A DNA stretch of 64,000 bases from Hungatella sp. (GTDB taxonomy: Bacteria; Bacillota; Clostridia; Lachnospirales; Lachnospiraceae), in assembly GCA_009712635.1 (NCBI GenBank), contig WASS01000007.1, positions 1 through 64,000 on the forward strand. The letters are read 5' to 3'. A program made the translations under genes and the position numbers. The notes under the pieces are model-generated. The model was not told the origin of the DNA and did not search any database. It worked only from the letters and a program-made list of their open reading frames with translations. How positions within the stretch are numbered: the stretch's first letter is position 1; every line of letters starts with the position of its first letter. Positions 36,291-46,218 of this stretch are shown in pieces.

Positions 36291-38174
36291 TTAATTGACT
36301 GGAGGTGCAGGAACTACAACTGTATCTGTATTGCCCCCTGGAGCTGTTGCTGCTGTGGTGGGAGGCGTATCGGTCTGCTGTTTCGTGGGAGCTTCACCTG
36401 GACCTGTGGTCTTTGTTTCCTCCGGGACAGATGCCTTGGTTGTCTCGCTGGTTCCAGGTCCTGCCGATGCAGTCGTTGTCTCAGTGGTTCCTGAGGTGGT
36501 TGGTTTTGTTTCTCCCGGTTTTCCAGTGCCTTTGGTGGTTTCATTAGGCTTGGTTTCTTTTGTGGGTCCGGTGACATTTTCAGAACTTTCAGTGGTCTTT
36601 ACAGGGTTTCCGAATTCGTCAGTGGCACTCACAGTTTCCTCTTTGCTGGTCTCTTCTGCCTCTGTACTCTTCGTCTCCTTTACCGCTGGTTTGGTTTTGT
36701 CTTCGCCATCATACCCCTTATCAGTGGGTACATGATCGATGCTTGTTCCCTGCTTATACATGCCGGAATCAGCCGCAATCTTGGCACTGATCTTTTTCAC
36801 CATATCGGAGGGTTCATAGCTGTCCTTGTCAAAAAGGAATTTATGCAGCTGTGCCACGTTTGTTTCCAATGTCTGAGGAATTACACAATCACCTTTTTTA
36901 CCGATGGTCATGTCGCCGCGGGAATATGGGAAGCCGCCTGTTTCACCAATGTGATATTTACCAATATCTAATAACAGTTCAGTAAAATCACTGAATGTTA
37001 AGTTGGAGCCGATCTGGTCAACTTCCATAAGAAGAATTCTGTTAAGCAGGCCCAGATCCGCTTTCTTTGCCTTTTCAAAGGATTTCTGAATTACAAGGCG
37101 CTGACGCTCTGTTCTTGCAAAGTCAGTATCCATCTTTCTGAGTCTGGCGTAGGCCACAGCCTGAACACCATCTAAATGGTTGAGACCAGCTGATTTTAAA
37201 TGAACGGATGGGACTCCGGTTTTCTCAACAGTCTCTGTAATAAAGGAGTTGATATAACGGAATTCTGCCTTGCTGATATCGATATCCACGCCGTCCAGCA
37301 TGTTAATTCCATCTGCCACGGACTTCCAGTTGAAGGTCACATACTCTGTGACATCCAGATCTAAGTTTCTGTTAATCGCTGCAAGTGCCTGGGCAGCACC
37401 GCCGTTTGCATAGGCTGCATTAATTTTATTATAAGTATTTCCTTCATTGATGTTTAAATATGTATCACGGAAAATGGATACAATTTTTATTTCTCCAGTA
37501 CCTCTGTTGATATTACAAAGCATAATAACATCGGCATTGGTTCCTTTATTTACATTACCATCACGGCTGTCAACACCGAATACTGCTATGGTCCGATATC
37601 CGGTCATATGCTTCTTCTGATCTGCAGTCATCACTTCGTTACGTACCTGATTTGTATTAAAATTGTCGGGCTTCTGGATTGAACCCATGAGTCTCGCCAC
37701 ATATGCATAGGAGAAAATAAGTGCGAGGGTAAATATTTCTGCAACTGCAAGGATTATGAATTTACGGATCCGTCTCTTTTTTTCTGTATGAGCAGCTAAC
37801 CGGCTGGCTGCAGCGGCCTTCTCCTGAGGAGAAATTCTTGGCTGTTGTCTGGAAGCACCGTCTCCGATCACGATCTGATCTCTTGCGGGAGTTCTCCCTT
37901 CCTCTTTAGAGGCGCGGCTTCTGCGGTTTTCCTGTTCCACGTTCGTTCTGGCCCTGTTCTCTTCCGGCTGCCTTGCACCAGTCCTTTGGGGTCTGGCAGC
38001 GTCTTCCGGCTGTCTGCGTGCTGTGCCTGCCGATGCCTGCTGTCTGCCTGCTGATGATTGTCCCTTAAACATGGGCTGCCCGCTGCTGCTGGCAGAATCT
38101 GGCTTCGAATCAGAACCGCGTCTTTCTTTTCTTGTGCTTTCACGGTTTAATTCATCATCAAAATCATTTCTCAT
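36291..38174 (-). CDS. LytR-CpsA-Psr (LCP) family glycopolymer ligase
   Basis: Attaches undecaprenyl-linked glycopolymers to peptidoglycan. An Arg/Gln-rich disordered cytosolic segment (residues 1-135) precedes one membrane helix (FIILAVAEIFTLALIFSYAYV). The LCP catalytic domain spans about 190-380 with FGVDSRDGNVNKGTNADVIM, SIFRDTYLNI, LDGVQAVAYARLRKMDTDFA and RTERQR. The last 140 residues are a Thr/Pro/Glu-rich spacer (GETKPTTSGTTETTTASAG). GAGGAT precedes the ATG. It follows the priming transferase by 36 bases, fitting a role as final ligase for the polymer made by this locus. Confidence 0.93.
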   Translation of the reverse strand: MRNDFDDELNRESTRKERRGSDSKPDSASSSGQPMFKGQSSAGRQQASAGTARRQPEDAARPQRTGARQPEENRARTNVEQENRRSRASKEEGRTPARDQIVIGDGASRQQPRISPQEKAAAASRLAAHTEKKRRIRKFIILAVAEIFTLALIFSYAYVARLMGSIQKPDNFNTNQVRNEVMTADQKKHMTGYRTIAVFGVDSRDGNVNKGTNADVIMLCNINRGTGEIKIVSIFRDTYLNINEGNTYNKINAAYANGGAAQALAAINRNLDLDVTEYVTFNWKSVADGINMLDGVDIDISKAEFRYINSFITETVEKTGVPSVHLKSAGLNHLDGVQAVAYARLRKMDTDFARTERQRLVIQKSFEKAKKADLGLLNRILLMEVDQIGSNLTFSDFTELLLDIGKYHIGETGGFPYSRGDMTIGKKGDCVIPQTLETNVAQLHKFLFDKDSYEPSDMVKKISAKIAADSGMYKQGTSIDHVPTDKGYDGEDKTKPAVKETKSTEAEETSKEETVSATDEFGNPVKTTESSENVTGPTKETKPNETTKGTGKPGETKPTTSGTTETTTASAGPGTSETTKASVPEETKTTGPGEAPTKQQTDTPPTTAATAPGGNTDTVVVPAPPVN

Positions 38175-38210
38175 TTACTTATCCTCATCCTAATTGTGTC
38201 GTATCCGAAA

Positions 38211-39629
38211 TCAGTACGCATTTTTATTAATAAACCCTTTGAACATAGTTAGGAACAGGATCTTAATATCAAATCCCAGTGTCCAGTTTTCAATATAATA
38301 AAGATCATGTTCAATCCGTTTTGTAATGGAAGTGTCTCCCCGAAGCCCGTTTACCTGAGCCCAGCCTGTGATTCCGGGGCGTACCTGATGCTTAATCATG
38401 TACCTTGGGATTTCCTCTTTAAATTTTTCTACAAAAAGAGGCCGTTCGGGTCTTGGACCCACCAGACTCATGTCTCCCCTTAATACATTAAGAAACTGCG
38501 GCATCTCATCGATACTGGTCTTTCTGATAAAACGCCCCACCGGGGTAACTCTGGAATCGTGTTTGGTTGTCCACTTCATTTTTTCTTCTGAAGGTGCCTG
38601 TACCACCATGGACCGGAATTTGTACATATGGAATGACCGGTTGTGAAGTCCGACTCTCTCCTGCTTATAGATAAGAGGACCGGGAGCAGTAAGCTTGATT
38701 AATATGGCAGTAAGAAGCATAATCGGCGAAAAGACCAAAAGAGCAAAAGCTGCTCCGAATATGTCTACCGCCCGTTTTAACATGGCATTTACCGGGTCAG
38801 TCAGCGGCACACGCCGGATATTGACCACAGGAAGCCCCTGGAGGTCTTCAATGTAAGGCCTTGTGGGAATCATATTATTATAATCAGGTATAAATTTGGT
38901 GTGCACTCCTGATTTCTCACAGGAAGCCACAATCCGTTCTAAATCCGAATATTCGCTGATGCTTAGGGTGATGGCAATTTCGTCAAGGGAATTGAGGGCA
39001 AGTATCTCATCTAAGTCGCTTACCTTTCCTATGACATGGATTCCTTTAAACTCATAACCCCATTCTTTTTTATTGTCAAGAATTCCTTTGATCTGATAGC
39101 CCCATTCAGGATTCATACGAACCCGTTCAATAAAGCCTTCCGCTGCGCGGCTGTACCCAATCAGAAGAATATGCTTCTGATTGTATCCTTTGGTACGCAT
39201 GGAATGAAGGGCCATACGGATTAAATTTCGCTCCACTGTCTCCAATATGACATTGACAGCAAAGAAATAAAACACCATTCTGGTTGAAAACTCACTGAAA
39301 AATGAGTTTTTCTTAACCAGGAACAGACTGAGGGTAAAAAGCAGAAGCCCCAGCACGTTGGCTTTTAAAATATTAGTGAACTCGTATCGCCTTTCCTGAA
39401 CCCGTTTCGGTGCATACAGCTGGAAAATGCCGTAGAGGAACAGATAGGTCGGCAAAATCAGGAGAAGCGCCGCAAAATAGTACTGTGGAGGCAGAACCCC
39501 CTTATAGGGACTGAAGAACAAGTTACCCAGTAAAAGAAGCAGCCAGGCAATCACATAAGACAGAATTATGACCAGTCCATCCAGTACTACATGAAACCCA
39601 TTAAATTTTTTTTGATTATCTTTAATCAT
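38211..39629 (-). CDS. Polyprenyl glycosylphosphotransferase (priming sugar transferase)
   Basis: A 472-residue WbaP/PssY-type enzyme that loads the first sugar phosphate onto undecaprenyl phosphate. Four N-terminal membrane helices are followed by a CoA-binding-like Rossmann domain (HILLIGYSRAAEGFIERV). A reentrant helix and the catalytic bacterial sugar transferase domain follow: KRAVDIFGAAFALLVFSP, YKQERVGLHNRSFHMYKFRS, and a C-terminal RPGITGWAQVNGLRGDT. It starts the lipid-linked repeat unit for the adjacent glycosyltransferases. Confidence 0.92.
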   Translation of the reverse strand: MIKDNQKKFNGFHVVLDGLVIILSYVIAWLLLLLGNLFFSPYKGVLPPQYYFAALLLILPTYLFLYGIFQLYAPKRVQERRYEFTNILKANVLGLLLFTLSLFLVKKNSFFSEFSTRMVFYFFAVNVILETVERNLIRMALHSMRTKGYNQKHILLIGYSRAAEGFIERVRMNPEWGYQIKGILDNKKEWGYEFKGIHVIGKVSDLDEILALNSLDEIAITLSISEYSDLERIVASCEKSGVHTKFIPDYNNMIPTRPYIEDLQGLPVVNIRRVPLTDPVNAMLKRAVDIFGAAFALLVFSPIMLLTAILIKLTAPGPLIYKQERVGLHNRSFHMYKFRSMVVQAPSEEKMKWTTKHDSRVTPVGRFIRKTSIDEMPQFLNVLRGDMSLVGPRPERPLFVEKFKEEIPRYMIKHQVRPGITGWAQVNGLRGDTSITKRIEHDLYYIENWTLGFDIKILFLTMFKGFINKNAY

Positions 39630-39727
39630 AGCAGCAAAACCTTCCTACTTGCATGACTCCATACTCTTCCATGATAATTTCCCGTTTATTATACATGATA
39701 TGTCAATATGATGCCATTAAAATATTC

Positions 39728-40717
39728 TTAAATTGACCTGTCAATTTTTAGTTTCCTTTTCATAAATTCCCAAACATAGAGAAATGTGCCCAAAATAAGC
39801 TCTCCCTCAATTCTTATATAATTACCAAGGCGGGACATTTGAAACCTGACTTTCTTTGTTTTTTTCAAAGTTTTCAGCCCTTCCTTCACTCCTTCTATAT
39901 AATCAGAAGCGAAGCCAATCCGACGGAAAAACATATATTTTACTGCCATTCCGACGAGAATGGGAAGAAAGTTAAGGATTAACTGGAGCAGAGGCATATT
40001 TTTATAATTCAGATAAAGATTGTTTCTTGCAGCCAGCTTTACTTTAAAGGAATTGTATTTGGAACCGCTGGTTCCGCTCCCCACATGATATACCACAGCT
40101 TTGGGACAATACCAGTTTTCATAGCCGAAGATCTTCGCCCGATATCCCACATCGATATCCTCCAGATATGCGAAATGGTCCTCATCAAAGCCTCCGATCT
40201 TGTCAAAAACTTCTCTCCGGTAGATGGCTGCACCGGCACAGGCAGAAAATACACGGCAGGCTTTTTGATACCCGCTGCTTTTTTGTCCCACCCCCCGTTG
40301 ATAGGCCCAGCCTAATACGTTGTACATATCTCCGGCATCATCCATCAGATCTTTATGGTAAAGCTGAATCATCTTACTGCTGACGGAGAATATCTTAGGG
40401 GAACGCTCGATGGCTTTTACCATCTCTTTTACGTAATCCGGCTGAGGCTCTGTATCATTGTTTAGTAAAATGACATAGGGTGTCACGGATTCCCGGATTC
40501 CGATATTGACGGCACCGGAAAATCCTGTGTTTTCTTCTAAAAATATGGACGGAATCTGATGATCTTCCAGCCACTTTACACTGCCGTCAGAGGAGCCGTT
40601 ATCCACCACAAGAAGCTCAAAGTTCTGATCACTTTGAGCTCTTAAGGCCTTAAAACAGGGTTCCATAAATTTTAATCCGTTATAATTGGGAATAATGATA
40701 GTAACTTTCTTTTGCAT
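39728..40717 (-). CDS. GT2 family glycosyltransferase (rhamnosyltransferase-like)
   Basis: A 329-residue enzyme opening KVTIIIPNYNGLKFMEPCFKAL with the GT-A donor site DNGSSDGSV near residue 40 and LLNNDTEPQPDYV (DxD-type). FDEDHFAYLEDIDVGYRAKIFG supplies the catalytic ED region. A C-terminal hydrophobic stretch near residues 240-265 may associate with the membrane. The layout resembles cell-wall rhamnosyltransferases, but the sugar cannot be read from sequence. It sits one base after the next GT2 stop codon. Confidence 0.88.
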   Translation of the reverse strand: MQKKVTIIIPNYNGLKFMEPCFKALRAQSDQNFELLVVDNGSSDGSVKWLEDHQIPSIFLEENTGFSGAVNIGIRESVTPYVILLNNDTEPQPDYVKEMVKAIERSPKIFSVSSKMIQLYHKDLMDDAGDMYNVLGWAYQRGVGQKSSGYQKACRVFSACAGAAIYRREVFDKIGGFDEDHFAYLEDIDVGYRAKIFGYENWYCPKAVVYHVGSGTSGSKYNSFKVKLAARNNLYLNYKNMPLLQLILNFLPILVGMAVKYMFFRRIGFASDYIEGVKEGLKTLKKTKKVRFQMSRLGNYIRIEGELILGTFLYVWEFMKRKLKIDRSI

Positions 40718-40718
40718 C

Positions 40719-42911
40719 TTAAACCTCTAACTGATAGGGTTCCCCTATTTTTTCTTTTTTTAAATCCCTCAGTGCAAAATTGGATTTGCGAAGAGTTAAA
40801 TTGGGGTTATAGTAGGGATCACCGTCCCGTAAAATATCTGGCCATTTATCTGAAAATTTCTTAATCTCCCGATTGAAGCGCTCCACCTTTTCTGGTGTGT
40901 CCTCCAGTCCTCTGGACTTTGACTCATAATGGTAGAACAGTGCATAGGGCGCGTAAACAACCAGTTTATTTAAGGAACGAATCTTCATACAGTAATCAAT
41001 GTCATTGAATGCAACCGCCAGATCTTCGGAAAATCCTCCCACCTGATCAAACAGGGACCGCTTGCTCATCATACAGGCTGCGGTAACTGCACTGTAATTT
41101 CTTGCGCACATGGCCTGATTGAAATAGCTGCTCTCCGCCTTATGAAGACCGATAAAGGTATGGCCTGCGATTCCGCCAAAACCAACTACCACTCCGGCAT
41201 GCTGAATGGTATCATCGGAATACAGAAGCCTCACTCCCGTAATTCCTACATCCTCTCTCTGGCAGTATCCTAACATTTCTTCAATACTCTCAGGATTGAT
41301 CAGTTCCGTATCGTTATTTAAGAACAAAAGGTACTCTCCCTTTGCAAAGGTAACACCAAAATTATTAATGGCAGAATAATTAAATTCTCTTTCCCATGTT
41401 ACAACATGAACAAATTCAAATTCTTTCTGAATCTTTTCATAGTAGGCAAATGTTGCCGGATCCGCGCTGTTATTTTCCACTACAATGAATTCCAGATTTT
41501 TATAAGTTGATTTTTCAATCAGGGAACGCATACATAAATCCAGGTCTGCACTGTGGTCCTTGTTTGGAATAATCACTGATACCAGGGGATCGCCCGTTAT
41601 TTCAAACGTAGTGTGATAGATGCCGTAGTCTATCCCCTTTTCAACAGACTTCACAGGGATTCCCAACCGGTCATAATGGGCTTTCACAGCTCTGGCACCA
41701 GCCTCAAAGGCGTAGAGCTTGCTTTCTGGATTACTTGCTGTTGAATCCTGATGGCACCGCCAGTGGTAAAGTGCCTTTGGAATATGGCAGATTTTCCTTG
41801 CCTTCTCTGTACACCGTAAGATGAAATCATAGTCCTGGGCTCCATCGAACTCTTCTTTAAATAATCCTACTTCCAGAAGCAGTTCATGGTTTACCACAAA
41901 CAAATGGCAGATATAGTTGACACTGGTTAATAAATCCGGATTGAAGTCAGGTTTGAAATGGGGCTCAAACAATTCTCCTCCATCGATATCAAGCTTATCT
42001 TCATCGGTATAAACCACATCAATTTCAGGATCTTTATTAATGGCCTTAACACATTCAAACAATGCATCAGGTGCCAGAGTATCGTCATGATCTGCTAAAA
42101 CAATGAAGTCACCGGTAGCCATCTCAATGGCAGCATTGGTATTGCCGGAAATGCCCTTGTTTTCTCCCAGTATTACATAACGGAACCTTTCATCCTTCAT
42201 GGCGTAGCGCTTTAATACCCGCTCCACGCCTTCTCCTTTGGGACTTCCGTCAGCCACACAGACCTCCCAGTTTGTATAGGTCTGGGCAAGAAGGGAATCA
42301 AGCATTGCAGAAAGGAAACGTTCCGGTGTTTTGTAAGCAGGTATGACAACGGAAAGTCTTGGCATATAGTCAAATACGATCTCTCTTTGCTGTGCCAGTT
42401 CTTCCTCCGTTGTTTTTGTAAGGGAGACCCATTCCGGATAATCGTAATCGCTGTCAATGCCCTGAAGTTTATGTCTGGATTTGATCACGAAAGCTTTGAG
42501 TCCGTTTTCCATAAGAAAATCCATGGCAGACTGCAGGGTCTGCTTATTCATCATGCTCTTTAATTTTGCAGACTTTTTGTGGGAGGAACTGTTCTGCTTT
42601 TCAATGATATCAGCATTCAGCTTTACAGCCACTGATTTGTTTTCACATTTAATCACCAGAGTCCGGTCTTTTTTGCTGTCCCTGACATAAGGAATCCGGA
42701 TATCAAATCCAAGATCTTTCTCAACCGTCTTCTTAAAATAAATCTGGCTCACATCGTCTCTGCGTACCGGTACGTATTTGAATTCCACAGGAGTATCCTG
42801 CTCATCAAGCACCTGGAATTGTACCTCTTCTTCCGGAGTTCTTCCGATCACCCAGCCGTTTAGTACGATGGAATTGTCCCGAATCCTCATAACATCTATC
42901 TTATATTTCAT
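40719..42911 (-). CDS. Two-domain GT2 glycosyltransferase (730 aa)
   Basis: An N-terminal beta-rich region of about 110 residues and a linker precede two GT-A domains. The first begins LSVVIPAYKTPERFLSAMLD, with DHDDTLAPDALFE and VYTDEDKLD. The second begins VSVIIPNKDHSADLDLCMRS, with LLFLNNDTELINPESIEEM and FNDIDYCMKI. Two complete catalytic domains in one chain suggest sequential addition of two residues, as in rhamnan or hyaluronan-type synthases. The stop lies one base before the next gene and the start overlaps the previous gene by four bases (ATGA). Confidence 0.9.
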   Translation of the reverse strand: MKYKIDVMRIRDNSIVLNGWVIGRTPEEEVQFQVLDEQDTPVEFKYVPVRRDDVSQIYFKKTVEKDLGFDIRIPYVRDSKKDRTLVIKCENKSVAVKLNADIIEKQNSSSHKKSAKLKSMMNKQTLQSAMDFLMENGLKAFVIKSRHKLQGIDSDYDYPEWVSLTKTTEEELAQQREIVFDYMPRLSVVIPAYKTPERFLSAMLDSLLAQTYTNWEVCVADGSPKGEGVERVLKRYAMKDERFRYVILGENKGISGNTNAAIEMATGDFIVLADHDDTLAPDALFECVKAINKDPEIDVVYTDEDKLDIDGGELFEPHFKPDFNPDLLTSVNYICHLFVVNHELLLEVGLFKEEFDGAQDYDFILRCTEKARKICHIPKALYHWRCHQDSTASNPESKLYAFEAGARAVKAHYDRLGIPVKSVEKGIDYGIYHTTFEITGDPLVSVIIPNKDHSADLDLCMRSLIEKSTYKNLEFIVVENNSADPATFAYYEKIQKEFEFVHVVTWEREFNYSAINNFGVTFAKGEYLLFLNNDTELINPESIEEMLGYCQREDVGITGVRLLYSDDTIQHAGVVVGFGGIAGHTFIGLHKAESSYFNQAMCARNYSAVTAACMMSKRSLFDQVGGFSEDLAVAFNDIDYCMKIRSLNKLVVYAPYALFYHYESKSRGLEDTPEKVERFNREIKKFSDKWPDILRDGDPYYNPNLTLRKSNFALRDLKKEKIGEPYQLEV

Positions 42912-43915
42912 CTCTGATTCCCATCCTCCATGGAGGCTGCCATAAGAAGCAGGTCCTCATCTGTATCTTCCTGTGCACCGCAGGTAAAATTAATCCGCTC
43001 TTCTTCAATTACAAGAGGACGTTTCATAATACGGGCATTGATGGAAAGAATGTACTCACCCACAAGACCAATAAAAAATATCTGAACGGATCCTAAAAAG
43101 CACATGCCAATCAGGAGAGGTGCCATTCCGGCAGGGAAACGGTCCCAGTAGATCAGCTTCATGATCAGATAAACCAGGGCGACCATCATACTGGCAAAAG
43201 AGCAGATGCTTCCGAAAATCGTTGCCAGACGAAGTCCTACCTTTGTGTAAGAAGTAACACTTAACATCGCCGCATCATAGAGTTTAAAAAAGTTATTGCT
43301 GGTTTTTCCAGCCCGTCTTTTGGGCTGCTCATAAGGGATTTCTTTTCTTTTAAAACCAAGCTCTGCCACAATTCCCCGAAGGAATGGAGTGGGATCATCA
43401 AGCTGCCTTAAAACCTTGATAAATGTCTTATCATAAAGCCCGAATCCGGTAAAATGTTCAATCTGCTCCACATCGGAGAGTTTTTTAATCATCTTATAGT
43501 AACAGCTTCTCAGCCAGTACATGATCTTACTTTCTTTGCTGGACTTTTTAATACCGATTACGATTTTATAGCCGTCTTCCCATTCCTTTACGTATCTGGG
43601 AATCATCTCCACCGGGTCCTGAAAATCTGCCGCCATCAAAATCGTACAGTCGCCGCCGGACTGAAGCATGGCATAGTATGGGGAGTTGAACTGTCCAAAA
43701 TTTTTCGCATTAAAGATTCCCTTTACCCCCTGGTCCTTTGAGCATAAATTACGTATGATCTCCCTGGTCCTGTCTGCGGAATCATTATCAATAAAAATCA
43801 GTTCATAACGGTATTTGTTTAATTCCCTTTTAAAAACGCCTGATATGGCCTGATACATGGCTTCTACGTTTTCTTCCTCATTATAACAGGGAACTACAAT
43901 GCTTATTGTTTTCAT
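42908..43915 (-). CDS. Polyprenyl-phosphate glycosyltransferase (GtrB/DPM1-like GT2)
   Basis: A GT-A domain opens KTISIVVPCYNEEENVEAMY, with FIDNDSADRTREII and MAADFQDPVEMIPRYVKEW. Two C-terminal membrane helices lie at about residues 230-290. This is the family that makes polyprenyl-phosphate sugars or transfers a sugar at the membrane. The preferred ATG has GGGAAGTG upstream; an ATG five codons earlier overlaps the ADH gene by 11 bases. A polar C-terminal tail (ACGAQEDTDEDLLLM-like) is unusual. Confidence 0.9.
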   Translation of the reverse strand: MKTISIVVPCYNEEENVEAMYQAISGVFKRELNKYRYELIFIDNDSADRTREIIRNLCSKDQGVKGIFNAKNFGQFNSPYYAMLQSGGDCTILMAADFQDPVEMIPRYVKEWEDGYKIVIGIKKSSKESKIMYWLRSCYYKMIKKLSDVEQIEHFTGFGLYDKTFIKVLRQLDDPTPFLRGIVAELGFKRKEIPYEQPKRRAGKTSNNFFKLYDAAMLSVTSYTKVGLRLATIFGSICSFASMMVALVYLIMKLIYWDRFPAGMAPLLIGMCFLGSVQIFFIGLVGEYILSINARIMKRPLVIEEERINFTCGAQEDTDEDLLLMAASMEDGNQR

Positions 43916-43919
43916 CTGT

Positions 43920-44987
43920 TCACTTCCCATCTGTCTTAACCATCACTTTTATTAAATCTGCAGGTTTTTCTTTCATCATCTGGAGCGCAGTCTCCACTTC
44001 ATCCAGTCCATGCAGGTGATGGGTCACCAGCTTCTGGGGATTAATTCTGCCGTACTGTATCATCTTTAAAAGGCGTTCAATCCGGATTCTGCCGCCTTTT
44101 GCCAGTTCTGTATGAATGGTTTTCCCAGCCATTCCCCTGCCCCCGGAAAACTTAGGGAAAGCAAGACTTCCCGTACCTCCGAAATAATTTACGTTGGAAA
44201 TGGTTCCAATTCCGTATCTGGCCATATCAACAGCCTGGGTAAATACCTCATCACCGCCTCCGCAGATGATAACGCCATCAGCGCCCAGACCACCGGTCCG
44301 TTCCATCACCTGATCAACGATATTGCCGTTTTTATAGCTTAAGACCTCAGTCGCCCCATATTCCAGGGCAAGGCTGGTACAGACCGGTCTTGTTCCCACT
44401 GCAATGATCCGGGCTGCCCCCAAATGTCTGGCGCCCTCAATGGCCATCAGACCGATGGGGCCAATTCCCATAACCACTACCGTATCGCCAAACTGAATAT
44501 CTGCGTATTCCGCTCCGGTAAAACCGGTAGTCACAACGTCCACACACATCAGAGCCTGTTCCAGCGTAACTCCCTCAGGAATCTTTGCCAGTGTGGTATC
44601 CGCATCCGGGATCAGGAAACGTTCCGCAAATACGCCGGGAATGGATCTGCCCAGCTGATGACCGGAAAACGGAGCAGATGCATGCTTATAATTCCCTTCC
44701 TGTATGCCCATGGCTCTCCAGTCGGGTGTAATGGCAGGAACTGCAACAATTTCTCCAGGCTTAAAATCTTTTACCAGTTCTCCGGTTTCTAAAATCTCAG
44801 CCACACATTCATGGCCTAAAATAAGATTGGGAGCTTTTCTTGAACCTCCGCCGTAAACTGTATGAACGTCTGAGGAGCAGGGTGTCACAGCCACAGGTCG
44901 AAGAATCGCCCCATAAGGCGTAAGCTCGGGCTCCGGCGCATCATGCCAGCCCACTACTCCCGGTTCAACTAAAACAAATGCTTTCAT
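43920..44987 (-). CDS. NADP-type secondary alcohol dehydrogenase (isopropanol dehydrogenase-like)
   Basis: A zinc medium-chain dehydrogenase of 355 residues. Catalytic-zinc ligands are Cys in TPCSSDVHTVYGG, His in LILGHECVAE and Asp in CVDVVTTGF. The structural four-Cys zinc lobe is absent. The cofactor site VVMGIGPIGLMAIEGARHLG is followed by GTRPVC, like the NADP-binding GSRPxC of the Clostridium/Thermoanaerobacter secondary ADHs, and the overall motif order matches that group. Its location inside a glycan operon suggests oxidation or reduction of a sugar or polyol precursor instead of isopropanol (inference). Confidence 0.85.
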   Translation of the reverse strand: MKAFVLVEPGVVGWHDAPEPELTPYGAILRPVAVTPCSSDVHTVYGGGSRKAPNLILGHECVAEILETGELVKDFKPGEIVAVPAITPDWRAMGIQEGNYKHASAPFSGHQLGRSIPGVFAERFLIPDADTTLAKIPEGVTLEQALMCVDVVTTGFTGAEYADIQFGDTVVVMGIGPIGLMAIEGARHLGAARIIAVGTRPVCTSLALEYGATEVLSYKNGNIVDQVMERTGGLGADGVIICGGGDEVFTQAVDMARYGIGTISNVNYFGGTGSLAFPKFSGGRGMAGKTIHTELAKGGRIRIERLLKMIQYGRINPQKLVTHHLHGLDEVETALQMMKEKPADLIKVMVKTDGK

Positions 44988-44996
44988 ACTTTTTTC

Positions 44997-46187
44997 TTAT
45001 ATCCTTTCCAAATGATTGGATTTCAACGCTAAAATTTCCACATTCCGTCCAAATTTTTCCACAATGGATTTAGCGATCTCTTCTGTATAGCCTGGCGCCA
45101 CGATTAAAATGGCATCTACCGGCTCCGTAAGGAAATGATCCGGTGCCACGATAGGCAAATGGGACGCAGGTGCAAACCGTCCCTGTTTAAAGGGTGCTGA
45201 ATCGATAATATATCTGGCGAAATTCCCGATTACCGTTGTGGATGCCAGGGTAAATCCCTGATGGCTGGCTCCCCAGATCCCAAGATTCTTTCCTTCTGAC
45301 TCTAACTCATCAACCAGATGTTTCAGTTCCTCATCGATGATCACCCGGCTTTTAAGTAACCCGGAGACATCCAGTCTGTGGGGATTTTTCCTTCCCCCAT
45401 TCTCTTTTACAGTCTTTTTCTTTCTGACAATCACGGACAGGGTATCCCGGTTTACCATCTCCTCTTCAAGCACTTCAAAACCAGCCTGATCTGCTGCAAA
45501 ACGAAGGGTATCAAAGGTATAATAAGCGATATGATCCCGGATCAGTTCGTAGTAGCCATCGTATTCCAGAATATATTCAAGGCTGGGTACCGTAATCAGC
45601 CCCACTCCATCATCGGTTAAATTATCTGCAATACAGCGAAGCATACCCACCGGATCCGGCTGATGTTCCAGATAGTTAAAGGACAAAAATCCATCATAAG
45701 GGCCACTGGTGCTTCCATCGGGAGACGTTAGGATCTCTCCAACCCCTGCAAACTGCTTCCAGACGTTCAGTCCTTTTTCTTTTCCAAGTGAAACCAGGCT
45801 CTCCCTGTGCTCAATCCCGCATGCAGTAACGGGAAACTGGGAAAGAACCGAAAGAAATTCTCCCTGACCGCAGCCGGCCTCTATTAACTTCTTTCCTTCC
45901 AGTTGGCAGAAATCAATAAAATGCCGGTACTGGCGTTTTCTTAGCTCCACCATAGTGGTGCTGAATCCGCCTGACCGGATAACGTCCTTATAATATGGTA
46001 CAGGCTCACAATCAAACTGAACCAGACCGCAGCAGCCGCACTGATGCAGATTTAAACTGATTCCTCTGTCCTCTGTCAGATCTTCCATACCCGGGATATC
46101 CTGGGCTGAAGCCGGCATGTGATCCAGCGTCATCAAAGGCTGCCCATCAAGCTTCTGCCCGCATACAATACAAATCCTATCTCTCAT
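44997..46187 (-). CDS. Class I SAM methyltransferase with C-methyltransferase C-domain
   Basis: About 396 residues. An N-terminal zinc-binding domain has CIVCGQKLDG and HQCGCCGLVQFD. The SAM-binding domain has KLIEAGCGQGEFLSVL. The C-terminal domain (LGIWGASHQGFTLASTTVIG) fits sugar C-methyltransferases that act on nucleotide-linked deoxysugars. Two starts are possible: the one used has GGAGGAA ten bases upstream and begins just before the zinc motif; an ATG eight codons earlier has AAAGGG. It is flanked by the epimerase and ADH genes of the same operon. Confidence 0.85.
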   Translation of the reverse strand: MRDRICIVCGQKLDGQPLMTLDHMPASAQDIPGMEDLTEDRGISLNLHQCGCCGLVQFDCEPVPYYKDVIRSGGFSTTMVELRKRQYRHFIDFCQLEGKKLIEAGCGQGEFLSVLSQFPVTACGIEHRESLVSLGKEKGLNVWKQFAGVGEILTSPDGSTSGPYDGFLSFNYLEHQPDPVGMLRCIADNLTDDGVGLITVPSLEYILEYDGYYELIRDHIAYYTFDTLRFAADQAGFEVLEEEMVNRDTLSVIVRKKKTVKENGGRKNPHRLDVSGLLKSRVIIDEELKHLVDELESEGKNLGIWGASHQGFTLASTTVIGNFARYIIDSAPFKQGRFAPASHLPIVAPDHFLTEPVDAILIVAPGYTEEIAKSIVEKFGRNVEILALKSNHLERI

Positions 46188-46218
46188 ACCACAAAATTTC
46201 CTCCATGTCAATCCCTTT

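Noticed and set aside
36295-36735. 146-residue Val/Ser-rich plus-strand frame
   Set aside because: Antisense of the low-complexity Thr/Pro tail of the LCP protein.
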